Assembly (NCBI RefSeq): GCF_003001935.1
Contig: NZ_PVNG01000008.1
Coordinates: forward strand, 62,001-126,000
DNA: 64,000 nucleotides
Reading direction: 5' to 3'
From: Nonomuraea fuscirosea
GTDB taxonomy: Bacteria > Actinomycetota > Actinomycetes > Streptosporangiales > Streptosporangiaceae
This document shows positions 49,919 to 57,494 of the stretch, piece after piece; positions within the stretch are counted from its first letter, which is position 1, and each line of letters begins with the position of its first letter. The notes beneath the pieces were generated by a model. That model ran no database searches. It saw only the letters and a list, made by a program, of their open reading frames with translations, and had not been told where the DNA came from. The translations under genes were made by a program, and so were the position numbers.

Positions 49919-51151
49919 TCAGGCGCAGAACTCGGTGATCGTCGCGGCCAGCACGTCCGTGACCAGTTCGACGGAGGCGATCTCGGCCCACTCGGTGTCG
50001 GCGTGCGCGCCGCCGCCGTCCACCCCGAAGAGCAGGCACGGGATCCCGGCGCGGGCCAGCAGGGCGCAGTCGGTCCAGAACGGCTCGGCGCGGATCACCG
50101 GCGGCCGGCCGAGCGCCCGCTCCACCTGCCGCAGCAGCACCCGGGCGATAGGGGATTCCTGATCGGCCTCGAACGGGTCGCGGTGCAGCCCGCCGCGCAG
50201 CTCGTAACGGAAACCGGGGACGGTGGCGGTCAGCCGGTCGAGGATCTCGGCCAGTTCGGCCCGTACGGTCTCGGCGCTCTCACCGGGAACGGTACGCCGC
50301 TCGACGGTGATCCGGCACCTGGCCGGATATGTCGATGGGCCCTCCCCGCCCTCGATCAGCGAGGCGTGCACGGTGCCGGGCCCCAGCAGCCGGTGCCCGC
50401 CCGAGGCGGCCAGGCGCAGGCCCAGCTCCTCCAGCGCGACGAGGAAGTGACCGGCCTTGGCGATCGCGTCCACGCCCAGGTCGGGGCGCGAGCCGTGGGC
50501 GGCCAGGCCCAGCACGTCGATCTCGAACCAGGCGAACCCCTTGTGCGCGAGCGTCACCTCCAGCAGGCTCGGCTCGGTCACGATCGCCGCGTCGGCGGTG
50601 AAGCTCTCCAGCACCTCCTCGGTGCCGGAACTGGCGTGCTCCTCGTCGGCCACGCAGGCCACGATGACGTCGCCGCGCAGGGGGCCGGCGGCGGTGGCGC
50701 GGGCGGCGGCGGCCATCATCGCGGCCACGCCGCTTTTCATGTCGAAGGCGCCGCGGCCGTGGATCCGGCCGTCCTCGACGCGCGGGGTGAGCGGGTCGCC
50801 GTCGTAGGTGCCGTACGCGACCGTGTCCAGATGGCCGTTGAGCATCAGCGACCGCCCGCCGCCGGTGCCGCGCGCCACGGCGACCAGGGACGGGCGGCCG
50901 GGCCGTCGTTCGAGACGGTGCAGCTCGAAACCGCGCTCGCCCAGCCACTGCGCGCAGAGGTCGGCCACCGCCGACTCGCCGGCGCCGCCGGGTGAAAGGT
51001 CGGGATTGACCGAGTCGACGGCGATGAGACGTTCGAGCAGCGGCAGCGGATCGCCGGAGGGCGGTCCTGCGGGTGACCCGGTGGGGGGTGTGGCGGGTGG
51101 TCCTGGGGGTGGGCCGGTGGGCGGTACGTCGGGTGGCACGACGGGCGGCAT
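49919..51151 (-). CDS. M20-family metallopeptidase (ArgE/DapE-like)
   Basis: The 410-aa enzyme has the M20 metal sites: LMLNGHLDTV (His, Asp), GRGAFDMKSGVAAM (Asp) and ADEEHASSG (Glu pair). The dimerisation region follows and the final His is in GGGAHADTEWA. The family removes N-acyl groups from amino acids or cuts small peptides. The ATG at 51151 has AGGAGG in front. Residues 2-30 are an unusual Pro-rich stretch of PP-x repeats not found in typical ArgE; the true N terminus could be internal. The gene is alone on the strand between the Cys-rich operon and the protease. Confidence 0.88.
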   Translation of the reverse strand: MPPVVPPDVPPTGPPPGPPATPPTGSPAGPPSGDPLPLLERLIAVDSVNPDLSPGGAGESAVADLCAQWLGERGFELHRLERRPGRPSLVAVARGTGGGRSLMLNGHLDTVAYGTYDGDPLTPRVEDGRIHGRGAFDMKSGVAAMMAAAARATAAGPLRGDVIVACVADEEHASSGTEEVLESFTADAAIVTEPSLLEVTLAHKGFAWFEIDVLGLAAHGSRPDLGVDAIAKAGHFLVALEELGLRLAASGGHRLLGPGTVHASLIEGGEGPSTYPARCRITVERRTVPGESAETVRAELAEILDRLTATVPGFRYELRGGLHRDPFEADQESPIARVLLRQVERALGRPPVIRAEPFWTDCALLARAGIPCLLFGVDGGGAHADTEWAEIASVELVTDVLAATITEFCA

Positions 51152-51214
51152 GGCGGGCCTCCTGGGGGATCCAGGCCCATCATGCCGCACCGCTTCCCGG
51201 CGGCCCCGCGCAGC

Positions 51215-52204
51215 TCAGGTGGCCTGCGAGTTCTGCGCCGTCTGGTAGACGGCCATCGCCTCGTTCCCGAAGAACGGGCCGAACATGAAGTTCGGGGCGA
51301 AGTTGTAGGTGAAGCTGTTGAGCGAGTTCAGCCAGCCGAGCCCGGTGGCCGGGTCGAAGCCCTGGAACCACGGCCCGCCGCTGGATCCGCCCGTCATGTT
51401 GCAGCGCAGCCCCTGGTCGTTGGTGGAGACGGTGTCGTTGAACGCGCGCCCGCTGCAGTAGATCAGCTCGGAGCCGTCGAACGGATCGGCCGCCGGATAG
51501 CCGAAGGCGAAGTTCTGCCGCTGCCTGGGCTGGTTGAACGCCACCCCCTGCCCGCCCACGACGTCGGTCAGCGTGCGGCCGTTCAGCGGCGCGACCACCA
51601 CCGCGGCCACGTCGAAGTTGATGTCCTCGCGCGCGTTCCACTGCGGCGTGGTGAACATCTCGCTGGCCACCCAGGTGCCGAACGGGCGCCGGCCGTCGTC
51701 GAAGGCCGGGACGAACGCCCAGTTGCGGTGCGCCGCGCCGTTCAGCTTCACACAGTGTCCCGCCGTGATCACGACGCTCTCGTTCGCGCTGGTCACGGCC
51801 GAGCCCGAGCAGGAGGAGTTGCGGCCGTCGGCGGTGGTGAAGAAGACCCGGCCGGTGGTGCGCACGACGGCGCCGCCGTCGGTCCACTGCAGGCCGGGGC
51901 TGTTGGCCACCGCGGCCCGCAGCCTGCCGTTGCTGTCGCCCGTCGTGCCGCGGGTGGCCCACGGTCTGCCCTGGGACGGTGTGCGGGTCCGGACTCCACG
52001 CCGGGGCGCGGGCGCCTCCAGCGGTTGCGCGGCGACCATGCGACGCGGGGTCCAGTACTGCGAGACGGACCTGCGCTCCGACCAGGAATCCGTGGCCGAC
52101 CAGGTGACGGGCCTGCTGGGGTCGGCCTGGGCGGCGCCCGCGGGGACGAGGGAGCCTGCCAGGGCGAGCACGAAAGTGGAGAGCAGGGCGACTCTGCGGT
52201 GCAT
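51215..52204 (-). CDS. Secreted trypsin-like serine protease
   Basis: The 329-aa protein has a signal peptide ending AGAAQA-D and a pro-like region of about 90 residues. The triad is visible: His150 in VITAGHC, Asp198 in INFDVAAVV and Ser275 in GGSSGGPW. A Cys pair (SSCSGSAV, GHC) fits the S1-fold disulfide. The length and organisation match actinomycete secreted trypsin-like proteases. The ATG at 52204 has GGAGG in front, but that site pairs with an upstream ACCTCC over 11 bp (see the hairpin entry), suggesting translational control. It is divergent from a His/Asp-rich secreted protein. Confidence 0.9.
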   Translation of the reverse strand: MHRRVALLSTFVLALAGSLVPAGAAQADPSRPVTWSATDSWSERRSVSQYWTPRRMVAAQPLEAPAPRRGVRTRTPSQGRPWATRGTTGDSNGRLRAAVANSPGLQWTDGGAVVRTTGRVFFTTADGRNSSCSGSAVTSANESVVITAGHCVKLNGAAHRNWAFVPAFDDGRRPFGTWVASEMFTTPQWNAREDINFDVAAVVVAPLNGRTLTDVVGGQGVAFNQPRQRQNFAFGYPAADPFDGSELIYCSGRAFNDTVSTNDQGLRCNMTGGSSGGPWFQGFDPATGLGWLNSLNSFTYNFAPNFMFGPFFGNEAMAVYQTAQNSQAT

Positions 52205-52247
52205 ACGTACCTCCTGAAACGCGGAATCTGCCGTAGGGAGGTACGTA
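52204..52247 (-). promoter_or_regulatory. RBS-sequestering hairpin in the protease leader
   Basis: TACGTACCTCC on the transcript (52247-52237) pairs perfectly with GGAGGTACGTA (52214-52204) across a 22-nt loop. The second arm contains the Shine-Dalgarno GGAGG and the A of the start codon. Folded RNA would hide the start site. Seen directly in the sequence; the regulatory effect is inferred. Confidence 0.65.
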
Positions 52248-52515
52248 CGGCGCGATCCATCCGCCTCAACGCATGCACATTTAGATATGGCGACATACCT
52301 GTACGAAAGCAGTCGCGCACGGAGGGTAAGTTTCGGTTCGCCGCCCGGAGCCTGTTCTTTCTTTGCCGAATAGGCGTCGATTGATGAAGCTTTTTCACCA
52401 CTCTTTTCCCGGTACGGGAAATTCGACTACGGCGTGGCGTTGTCATCTCGCTCGCGGCAACTGTAAGCATCGTACCGGTCTGGCGACTATAGGTCGCATG
52501 CGGAAAGGAACGGTA
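52205..52515. other. Intergenic region between protease and His/Asp-rich gene
   Basis: The 311-nt gap holds the protease leader hairpin (52204-52247). No open reading frame here looks coding. AT-rich patches (TTTAGATATGG; CTTTTTCACC) and a weak TTGTCA at 52440 followed by TAAGCAT at 52464 are possible promoter elements for the rightward gene. I see no other structure that I can support. Confidence 0.5.
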
Positions 52516-53172
52516 ATGTTCACCCCACTGAGCGAAATGGCGAAGCCCGCCCTGCGCGGTCTCCTCGCGGCGACTCTGGCGGTCACCATGGCACCGGCGG
52601 CGAGTGCCGACTCCAAGGACGACGACCACCACCACCGCACCAGTGACAGAGGCTTCGTCGATCACCACGATGACGACGACGACGGGGGAAGGAACTGCAG
52701 GCCACGCACCTTCTTCCGGATCCACCAGATGTCGCCGCGGAACTTCTACCTGCCCCGCACCCGCTACATCGACGGCCCCGGCGGCTCCATGACGGTGTCG
52801 GTCACCCGTGAGGCGGAAATCACCGCCTTCCTCGAGACGGAAAACGAGAAGGGCAAGGACTTCTCCAAGACCATCGACACGAAAACCGTCGTCGACCATT
52901 TGCGCCGGCTCGGGCTGCCGCACCTGGAAGAGCGTCACATGGTCTTCTCCGGCCATGAATACACCAAGGAAATCAGCGACGGAATGTACGGCAACATGTG
53001 GTACCGGGTCTTCGGTTACCGCGTCGGCTGGTCGGCCTGGTCGGTGCTCGGCACCTGTGAGCGCAACAAGGTCGCGGCGGGCATCGCCAGCGTGCCGTCC
53101 CGCGTCGAGGGCTGGCGCTACTGGGAGACCAAGCACCCGATGTTCAAGCGCCGCAAGCTGTCCGTCAAGTAG
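52516..53172 (+). CDS. Secreted His/Asp-rich protein, 218 aa
   Basis: The ATG at 52516 follows AAAGGAA. The signal reads LLAATLAVTMAPAASA-D. The mature N terminus is very acidic and His-rich: DSKDDDHHHRTSD then FVDHHDDDDDGG, a likely metal-binding tail. After it comes a folded domain with FFRIHQMSPRNFYLPRTRYI, DGPGGSMTVSVTREAEITAF and a C-terminal GWSAWSVLGTCERNKVAAGI. I do not recognise a family. Two Cys residues (NCRP, GTCE) could form a disulfide. It stands alone, divergent from the protease. Confidence 0.7.
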   Translation: MFTPLSEMAKPALRGLLAATLAVTMAPAASADSKDDDHHHRTSDRGFVDHHDDDDDGGRNCRPRTFFRIHQMSPRNFYLPRTRYIDGPGGSMTVSVTREAEITAFLETENEKGKDFSKTIDTKTVVDHLRRLGLPHLEERHMVFSGHEYTKEISDGMYGNMWYRVFGYRVGWSAWSVLGTCERNKVAAGIASVPSRVEGWRYWETKHPMFKRRKLSVK

Positions 53173-53305
53173 GGGGAGAGGCTGAGGCGCAGGTCAGCGG
53201 GGATAGCCGGTGGGTTTCCGGGTAGAGCGTGACTCAGTCCGGTAGTGACCGGACGCGCAGCCGTCCGGTGCGCCGAACCTCACGGACTTCATGAGGGGGA
53301 ACACC

Positions 53306-53434
53306 ATGGCCATCCAGCGATATCTGGGTCTCACATCGTTCCGACTTCCCATGCTCCGGTTCCCGGAGCCGCCTCCGGGCGGCGAGAACGAGAGCTCCAG
53401 CCGCGCGCGGCGCCGTCGCCGTCGCCGCCGCTGA
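53306..53434 (+). CDS. Short Arg-tailed protein, 42 aa
   Basis: The frame encodes MAIQRYLGLTSFRLPMLRFP, a PEPPPGGENESSS linker, and a tail of eight Arg in a row. AGGGGG lies 7-12 nt before the ATG, so translation is plausible. There is no signal peptide. It lies between the His/Asp-rich gene and the convergent DD-peptidase-like gene. Similar small proteins are common in actinomycetes, but I know no function. The Arg tail could bind nucleic acid or membranes. It may also be a chance open frame. Confidence 0.4.
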   Translation: MAIQRYLGLTSFRLPMLRFPEPPPGGENESSSRARRRRRRRR

Positions 53435-53551
53435 GCCGACAGCGCTGGAGAGGTGAGGGCGTCCGCCCTCACCTCTGGCGTCTCGGCCGATGCCGCTCTC
53501 CCGCCGGATGCTTCCGCCATCTCGGCCGGGAGAACGCGGCCGTGTTCTTCG

Positions 53552-54823
53552 TCAGGAGAACGCCGCCACGGCGATGCCCAGAGCCCGCTGGTTCTGGCCC
53601 GAAGCCTTGGCGTCCGTGGAGTTGACCGAGTAGACGAGCGTCCTTTCCAGGTCGCGCGTCGCGCCGACGCCGGCGGAGTAGCCGTAACGGGCTCCGGTCT
53701 TGCCGTACGCGACGAGCCCGCCGGGCAGCACCAGCCTCGTCATGCCCGAGGTGTAGACGGCCGGCTGGTCGCACGCGCCGAACATGGTCACGTCCGGCAC
53801 CGTGAACATCGGCTCCAGCTGGGCCGGCGGCACCACCTTCCCGGAGAACAGCGCCCTGACGAACTTCTCCAGGTCCGCGGCCGTCGAGATCAGGTCGCCC
53901 GAGGCCCAGGTCGAGGTGACGCTGGTCTCGGTCATGTTCACCACATACCCGTCGCCGTACGGGACGGCGTCGTCGAAGCCCTCGGGCACGGACTGGTAGC
54001 CCTCGTGGTGCGGGCCGCGGACACGGACCGAGGCGCCGGGCAGGTAACTGTCCTTCATGCCCACCGGGCGCAGGATCCGGGTGGTGACCTCGCGCTCGTA
54101 CGACCTGCCCGTGACCCGCTCGATCAGCAGCCCCGCCACGAACGTGTTGGTGTTGAGATAGTGCTGCGCGGTGCCGGGGGTGAACTCGATCGGGTTACGC
54201 ACGGCCAGGGCCACGTACTCCTCGGGGGTCCACTTCTTGAACCTGGTCCGGTAGGCGTACTCCAGCGTGCCGGGCACGGCCGGCGCGGGCAGGCCGCTGG
54301 TGTGGTCGAGCAGCTGGCCGACGCGCACCTCCGGGTACGAGGCGGGCAGCAGTCCGGGCAGCCGGTCCTGCACCGTGTCGTCGAGCGACAGCCTGCGCTC
54401 GGCCACGAGCTGCAGCACCACCGCGGTGGTGAACATCTTGGTCACGCTGCCCGCCCGGAAGCGCGCGCCGGCCGCGGCCTTCCGCTTCGTCGCCAGGTCG
54501 GCCACCCCGCGCACCGCCCGCCACGAGCCCTTACGGCCGCCCACCCGGACGATCGCCGCCGTGGCGTCGGCCGCGGGCAACCCGGCGATCGACTCACGCA
54601 GCGCCGCCTCGTTGATCGGCGGCACCTGCACCGGCGGGTCGGCCGGCGGGGCACTCGGGTGGGCCGGGCCGGCGGTCGGCGCCGGACATGGCGTCGGTGT
54701 GGGCGTCGGTGTGGGCCTGGACGTGGGTGCTGACGTGGGTGCGGACGTGGGTGTGGCGGCCTGGGCGGGTGCTCCGACGAGCAGGGTGGCGAGGGCGAGG
54801 CCGGCGGCAGCGGTCTTCATCAT
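53552..54823 (-). CDS. Secreted DD-carboxypeptidase/beta-lactamase-family serine hydrolase
   Basis: The 423-aa protein has a Sec signal ending PAQA-A, then a Thr/Pro repeat linker (PTSAPTSAPTSRP and PTPTPTPTP). The catalytic domain shows RAGSVTKMF (SxxK), a Tyr-x-Asn in QHYLNTNT and KTG in YGKTGARYGY. This is the R61-type DD-peptidase/class C beta-lactamase set. The start at 54823 is supported by GGAG in front. It would trim peptidoglycan stem peptides outside the cell or hydrolyse esters. The gene is monocistronic and divergent from a sensor kinase, with a 207-nt gap. Confidence 0.9.
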   Translation of the reverse strand: MMKTAAAGLALATLLVGAPAQAATPTSAPTSAPTSRPTPTPTPTPCPAPTAGPAHPSAPPADPPVQVPPINEAALRESIAGLPAADATAAIVRVGGRKGSWRAVRGVADLATKRKAAAGARFRAGSVTKMFTTAVVLQLVAERRLSLDDTVQDRLPGLLPASYPEVRVGQLLDHTSGLPAPAVPGTLEYAYRTRFKKWTPEEYVALAVRNPIEFTPGTAQHYLNTNTFVAGLLIERVTGRSYEREVTTRILRPVGMKDSYLPGASVRVRGPHHEGYQSVPEGFDDAVPYGDGYVVNMTETSVTSTWASGDLISTAADLEKFVRALFSGKVVPPAQLEPMFTVPDVTMFGACDQPAVYTSGMTRLVLPGGLVAYGKTGARYGYSAGVGATRDLERTLVYSVNSTDAKASGQNQRALGIAVAAFS

Positions 54824-55030
54824 GGTGAGCTCCAGGTGCTGTGGGATGCGGCAAGCCTGCTGCGCGCACCCCTCTCCGCGGATCGCCGGTACGAGCCATT
54901 CGTGCTCGCCCCCGAGAGGGAGCCGCCGGATCCCTCTCACCGGCGATGCCCTTCCCCCGTCCCGCGAGGAGGATGTCGCACCATGAGCGCTGGATCCGCC
55001 TTCCCGGCCGGACGGGCAAAATGGGGCGTT

Positions 55031-56203
55031 ATGACCGAACCGCGGTATGTCACCCGGCTCCGCGGCTGGGTGGCCACGCTGCCCCCGACGCTGGTGGACG
55101 GCGCGCTCGCGGCGCTCGTGCTGGCCGCGCAGCTGTGGCCGTTCGTCAGCGCGGACAATCCATGGGGCCGGCCGTGGCACTGGTGGGGCTACACCGTGGT
55201 GGTCGCCGCCGCGATCCCGCTGATCTGGCGCCGCCGCGCGCCCGTGGCCGTGCTGCTCGGCGTGCTCGTCCCGACCGGCTGCTACGACTTCGTGGACGAG
55301 GTGGTGCGCCAGCCCATCTGGTACGGCAGCCTGGTCGCCTTCTACACCGTGGCGGCCCACAGCGCCCGGTGGATCCGCCGGCTCATGTTCGTCGTCACGA
55401 TCTCCGGCGGCCTGCTCGTCGTCGGCTCGTCCGAGACCGCGTTGCGGGGAATCGTGCTCTTCGTCGCCGCGTACGCCATCGGCCGGGCCGCGGCCGCCTC
55501 CCGCGCGCACACCGCCGCGCTGGAGGAGCGCGCCGCTCAGCTCGCCCGCGAACGCGAGGCCGAGGCGGAGCGGGCCGCCGAGCGGGAGCGGGCCAGGATC
55601 GCCCGCGACATGCACGACATCCTCGCCCACGCGGTCAGCGTCATGGTGGTCCAGGCCGAGGCCGGGCCCGTCGCGGTGGCCGCCGCCCCCGACCGGGCCG
55701 TGGCCGCCTTCGACGCCATCGCCGCCGCCGGGCGCGACGCCATGGACCAGTTGCGCCGCATGCTGAACGTGCTCAAGGAGGAGCAGGGGCCGCGCGGGCC
55801 GCAGCCGACCATCGCCGCGCTGCCCGCCCTGGCCGAGCAGGTCAGGGCCGCCGGGGTGCGGGTGACCTGCTCCACGTCCGGTGAGCCGGGAGCGCTGTCG
55901 CCCGACGCGGAGGTGGCCGCGTACCGGATCGCCCAGGAAGCCCTCACCAACATCGTCAAGCACGCGGGCGCCGCCCGCGCCGCCATCTCCCTCGCCTGGC
56001 AGGACCACGCACTCATGATCGACATCACCGACGACGGAGGTTCCGCCGCGAGCGGCCGGGACCAGGAGCTGCCCTCAGGGGGCAACGGCCTGATCGGCAT
56101 CCGCGAGCGCGCCGCGGCCTGCGGCGGCAGCGCGGTGGCCGGCCCGCGCGAGGACGGGCCCGGCTTCCGGGTGCGCGTCGTGCTCCCGCTGGCGGCGTCA
56201 TGA
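55031..56203 (+). CDS. NarL-type sensor histidine kinase
   Basis: The 390-aa protein has four to five membrane helices (LVDGALAALVLAAQLWPFVS; YTVVVAAAIPLIW; RLMFVVTISGGLLVVGSSET), a charged coiled region (LEERAAQLAREREAEAERAA), the HisKA_3 motif ERARIARDMHDILAHAVSVM and a HATPase domain with QEALTNIVKHAGAARAAISL and GGNGLIGIRERAAACGG. Its stop overlaps the regulator ATG by 4 nt, so they are coupled. It would pass a signal from the envelope to its partner. It is close to a DD-peptidase gene, so a cell-wall signal is conceivable. Confidence 0.92.
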   Translation: MTEPRYVTRLRGWVATLPPTLVDGALAALVLAAQLWPFVSADNPWGRPWHWWGYTVVVAAAIPLIWRRRAPVAVLLGVLVPTGCYDFVDEVVRQPIWYGSLVAFYTVAAHSARWIRRLMFVVTISGGLLVVGSSETALRGIVLFVAAYAIGRAAAASRAHTAALEERAAQLAREREAEAERAAERERARIARDMHDILAHAVSVMVVQAEAGPVAVAAAPDRAVAAFDAIAAAGRDAMDQLRRMLNVLKEEQGPRGPQPTIAALPALAEQVRAAGVRVTCSTSGEPGALSPDAEVAAYRIAQEALTNIVKHAGAARAAISLAWQDHALMIDITDDGGSAASGRDQELPSGGNGLIGIRERAAACGGSAVAGPREDGPGFRVRVVLPLAAS

Positions 56204-56865
56204 CGCTCCGCGTGGTCGTGGCCGACGACCAGGAGCTGGTACGCGCCGGGTTCAGCATGATCCTGGACGCCCAGCCGGACATCGAGGTCGTCGCCGAGGC
56301 GGGGGACGGCGCGCAGGCCGTCGCCGCCGTCCGCGAGCACCGCCCCGACCTGCTCCTGCTCGACATCCGCATGCCCGTCATGGACGGCATCGAGGCGGCC
56401 AGGATCGTGTGCGCGGACGGCGGCTGCCGGGTGCTCATGCTGACCACGTTCGACCTGGACGACTACGTCTACGACGCGCTGCGGGCGGGCGCCGCCGGGT
56501 TCCTGCTCAAGGACGTGCGCAGGGACGACCTCGTGCACGCCGTACGGGTGGTCGCGGCCGGCGAGTCGCTGCTGGCCCCCTCGGTCACCACGCGACTGAT
56601 CGCCGACTTCACCTCAAGAGCGCCCAGGCCCGCCGCGCCGCCCTCGGAGCGGCTGGCCGTGCTGACCGGGCGCGAGCGGGAGACGCTGCGGATGATCGCG
56701 CGCGGGCTCTCGAACGCGGAGATCGCACGGGAGATGGTGGTCAGCGAGCACACGGTCAAGACGCACGTCAGCAACGTGCTGACCAAGCTAGGGCTGCGCG
56801 ACCGGGTCCAGGCGGTGATCGTCGCGTACGAGACGGGGCTGGCGATCCCCGGCGAGCTCGCCTGA
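56200..56865 (+). CDS. NarL/LuxR-type response regulator
   Basis: The 221-aa protein has a receiver with VVVADDQELVRAGFS (acidic pair), DLLLLDIRMPVMDGIEAARI (phospho-acceptor) and FLLKDVRRDD (Lys). The GerE HTH is LTGREREETL-like: TGRERETLRMIARGLSNAEI then AREMVVSEHTVKTHVSNVLT. The ATG overlaps the kinase stop by 4 nt (56200-56203). It is a classical partner of the kinase. Downstream genes on the same strand (56997 onward) are separated by 131 nt. Confidence 0.93.
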   Translation: MTLRVVVADDQELVRAGFSMILDAQPDIEVVAEAGDGAQAVAAVREHRPDLLLLDIRMPVMDGIEAARIVCADGGCRVLMLTTFDLDDYVYDALRAGAAGFLLKDVRRDDLVHAVRVVAAGESLLAPSVTTRLIADFTSRAPRPAAPPSERLAVLTGRERETLRMIARGLSNAEIAREMVVSEHTVKTHVSNVLTKLGLRDRVQAVIVAYETGLAIPGELA

Positions 56866-56996
56866 ACCCTTGGGAGTCGGCGGTGGCCGGCGAGCCGGGT
56901 TGAGATCTTCACCCGTGGACCTGACCTGGTGATCGGGCTAGGGTCGGATCGCTTCGCGAGACCCGCGAACGATCACGCGACCGACGGGAGTGCGCC

Positions 56997-57353
56997 ATCC
57001 ACGCCGAACCGATCACCCGCCTGCTCCTGGGGCTGTCCGTCCCGCTCGCCCTCCTCGTGGCGGCGCCACCCGCCCGCGCGGACGTCCCGATGTGCCTGCC
57101 CGAGACCCGGGTGTGCGCGGGCCTCGACGACGGCCGCTTCGCCTTCACGATCCGGCCGCGGCCCACCACGCTCGCGGTGGACGCCACGGTCAACGGCACG
57201 CCGGTCACCGGCAGCCTCACGCACTTCACCGGCGACGACCACGTCCAGGGCTGGTACGAGCCCTACCCGCCGCTGGTCCCCGGCGACGTGATGTGCCTGG
57301 CGATCACCGCGCCGGAGGTGCCGCCGGGGCCGTACTGCGACACCGCGCCCTAG
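56997..57353 (+). CDS. Small secreted protein with an apparent ATC start
   Basis: The frame gives a good signal peptide (HAEPITRLLLGLSVPLALLV ending PPARA-D) and a mature region with CLPETRVCAGLDDGRFAFTI and DVMCLAITAPEVPPGPYCDT, four Cys. GGGAG is 6 nt before ATC at 56997 and no ATG, GTG or TTG occurs before the signal in this frame. A GTG at 57057 would delete most of the signal peptide. So the natural start is probably ATC, or an ATG was lost to mutation. The 118-aa product would be a small disulfide-bonded extracellular protein of unknown function. Confidence 0.6.
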   Translation: MHAEPITRLLLGLSVPLALLVAAPPARADVPMCLPETRVCAGLDDGRFAFTIRPRPTTLAVDATVNGTPVTGSLTHFTGDDHVQGWYEPYPPLVPGDVMCLAITAPEVPPGPYCDTAP

Positions 57354-57494
57354 ATTTTTTTCCGGCGGTGATGATCGCTCCTGCCAGGGGCGATAAGGCA
57401 GGTGTCAGGGCCGGTGCGGCCGGGAGATCGCCTGCTTAGCCGGGATTTACCTGGTGTTGGCCAACCTGGTGTCATCGGGACACTAGGAGATGAC

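Noticed and set aside
57352..57361. T run after the ATC-start gene as an intrinsic terminator
   Set aside because: I could not find a stable GC stem directly before the T run.
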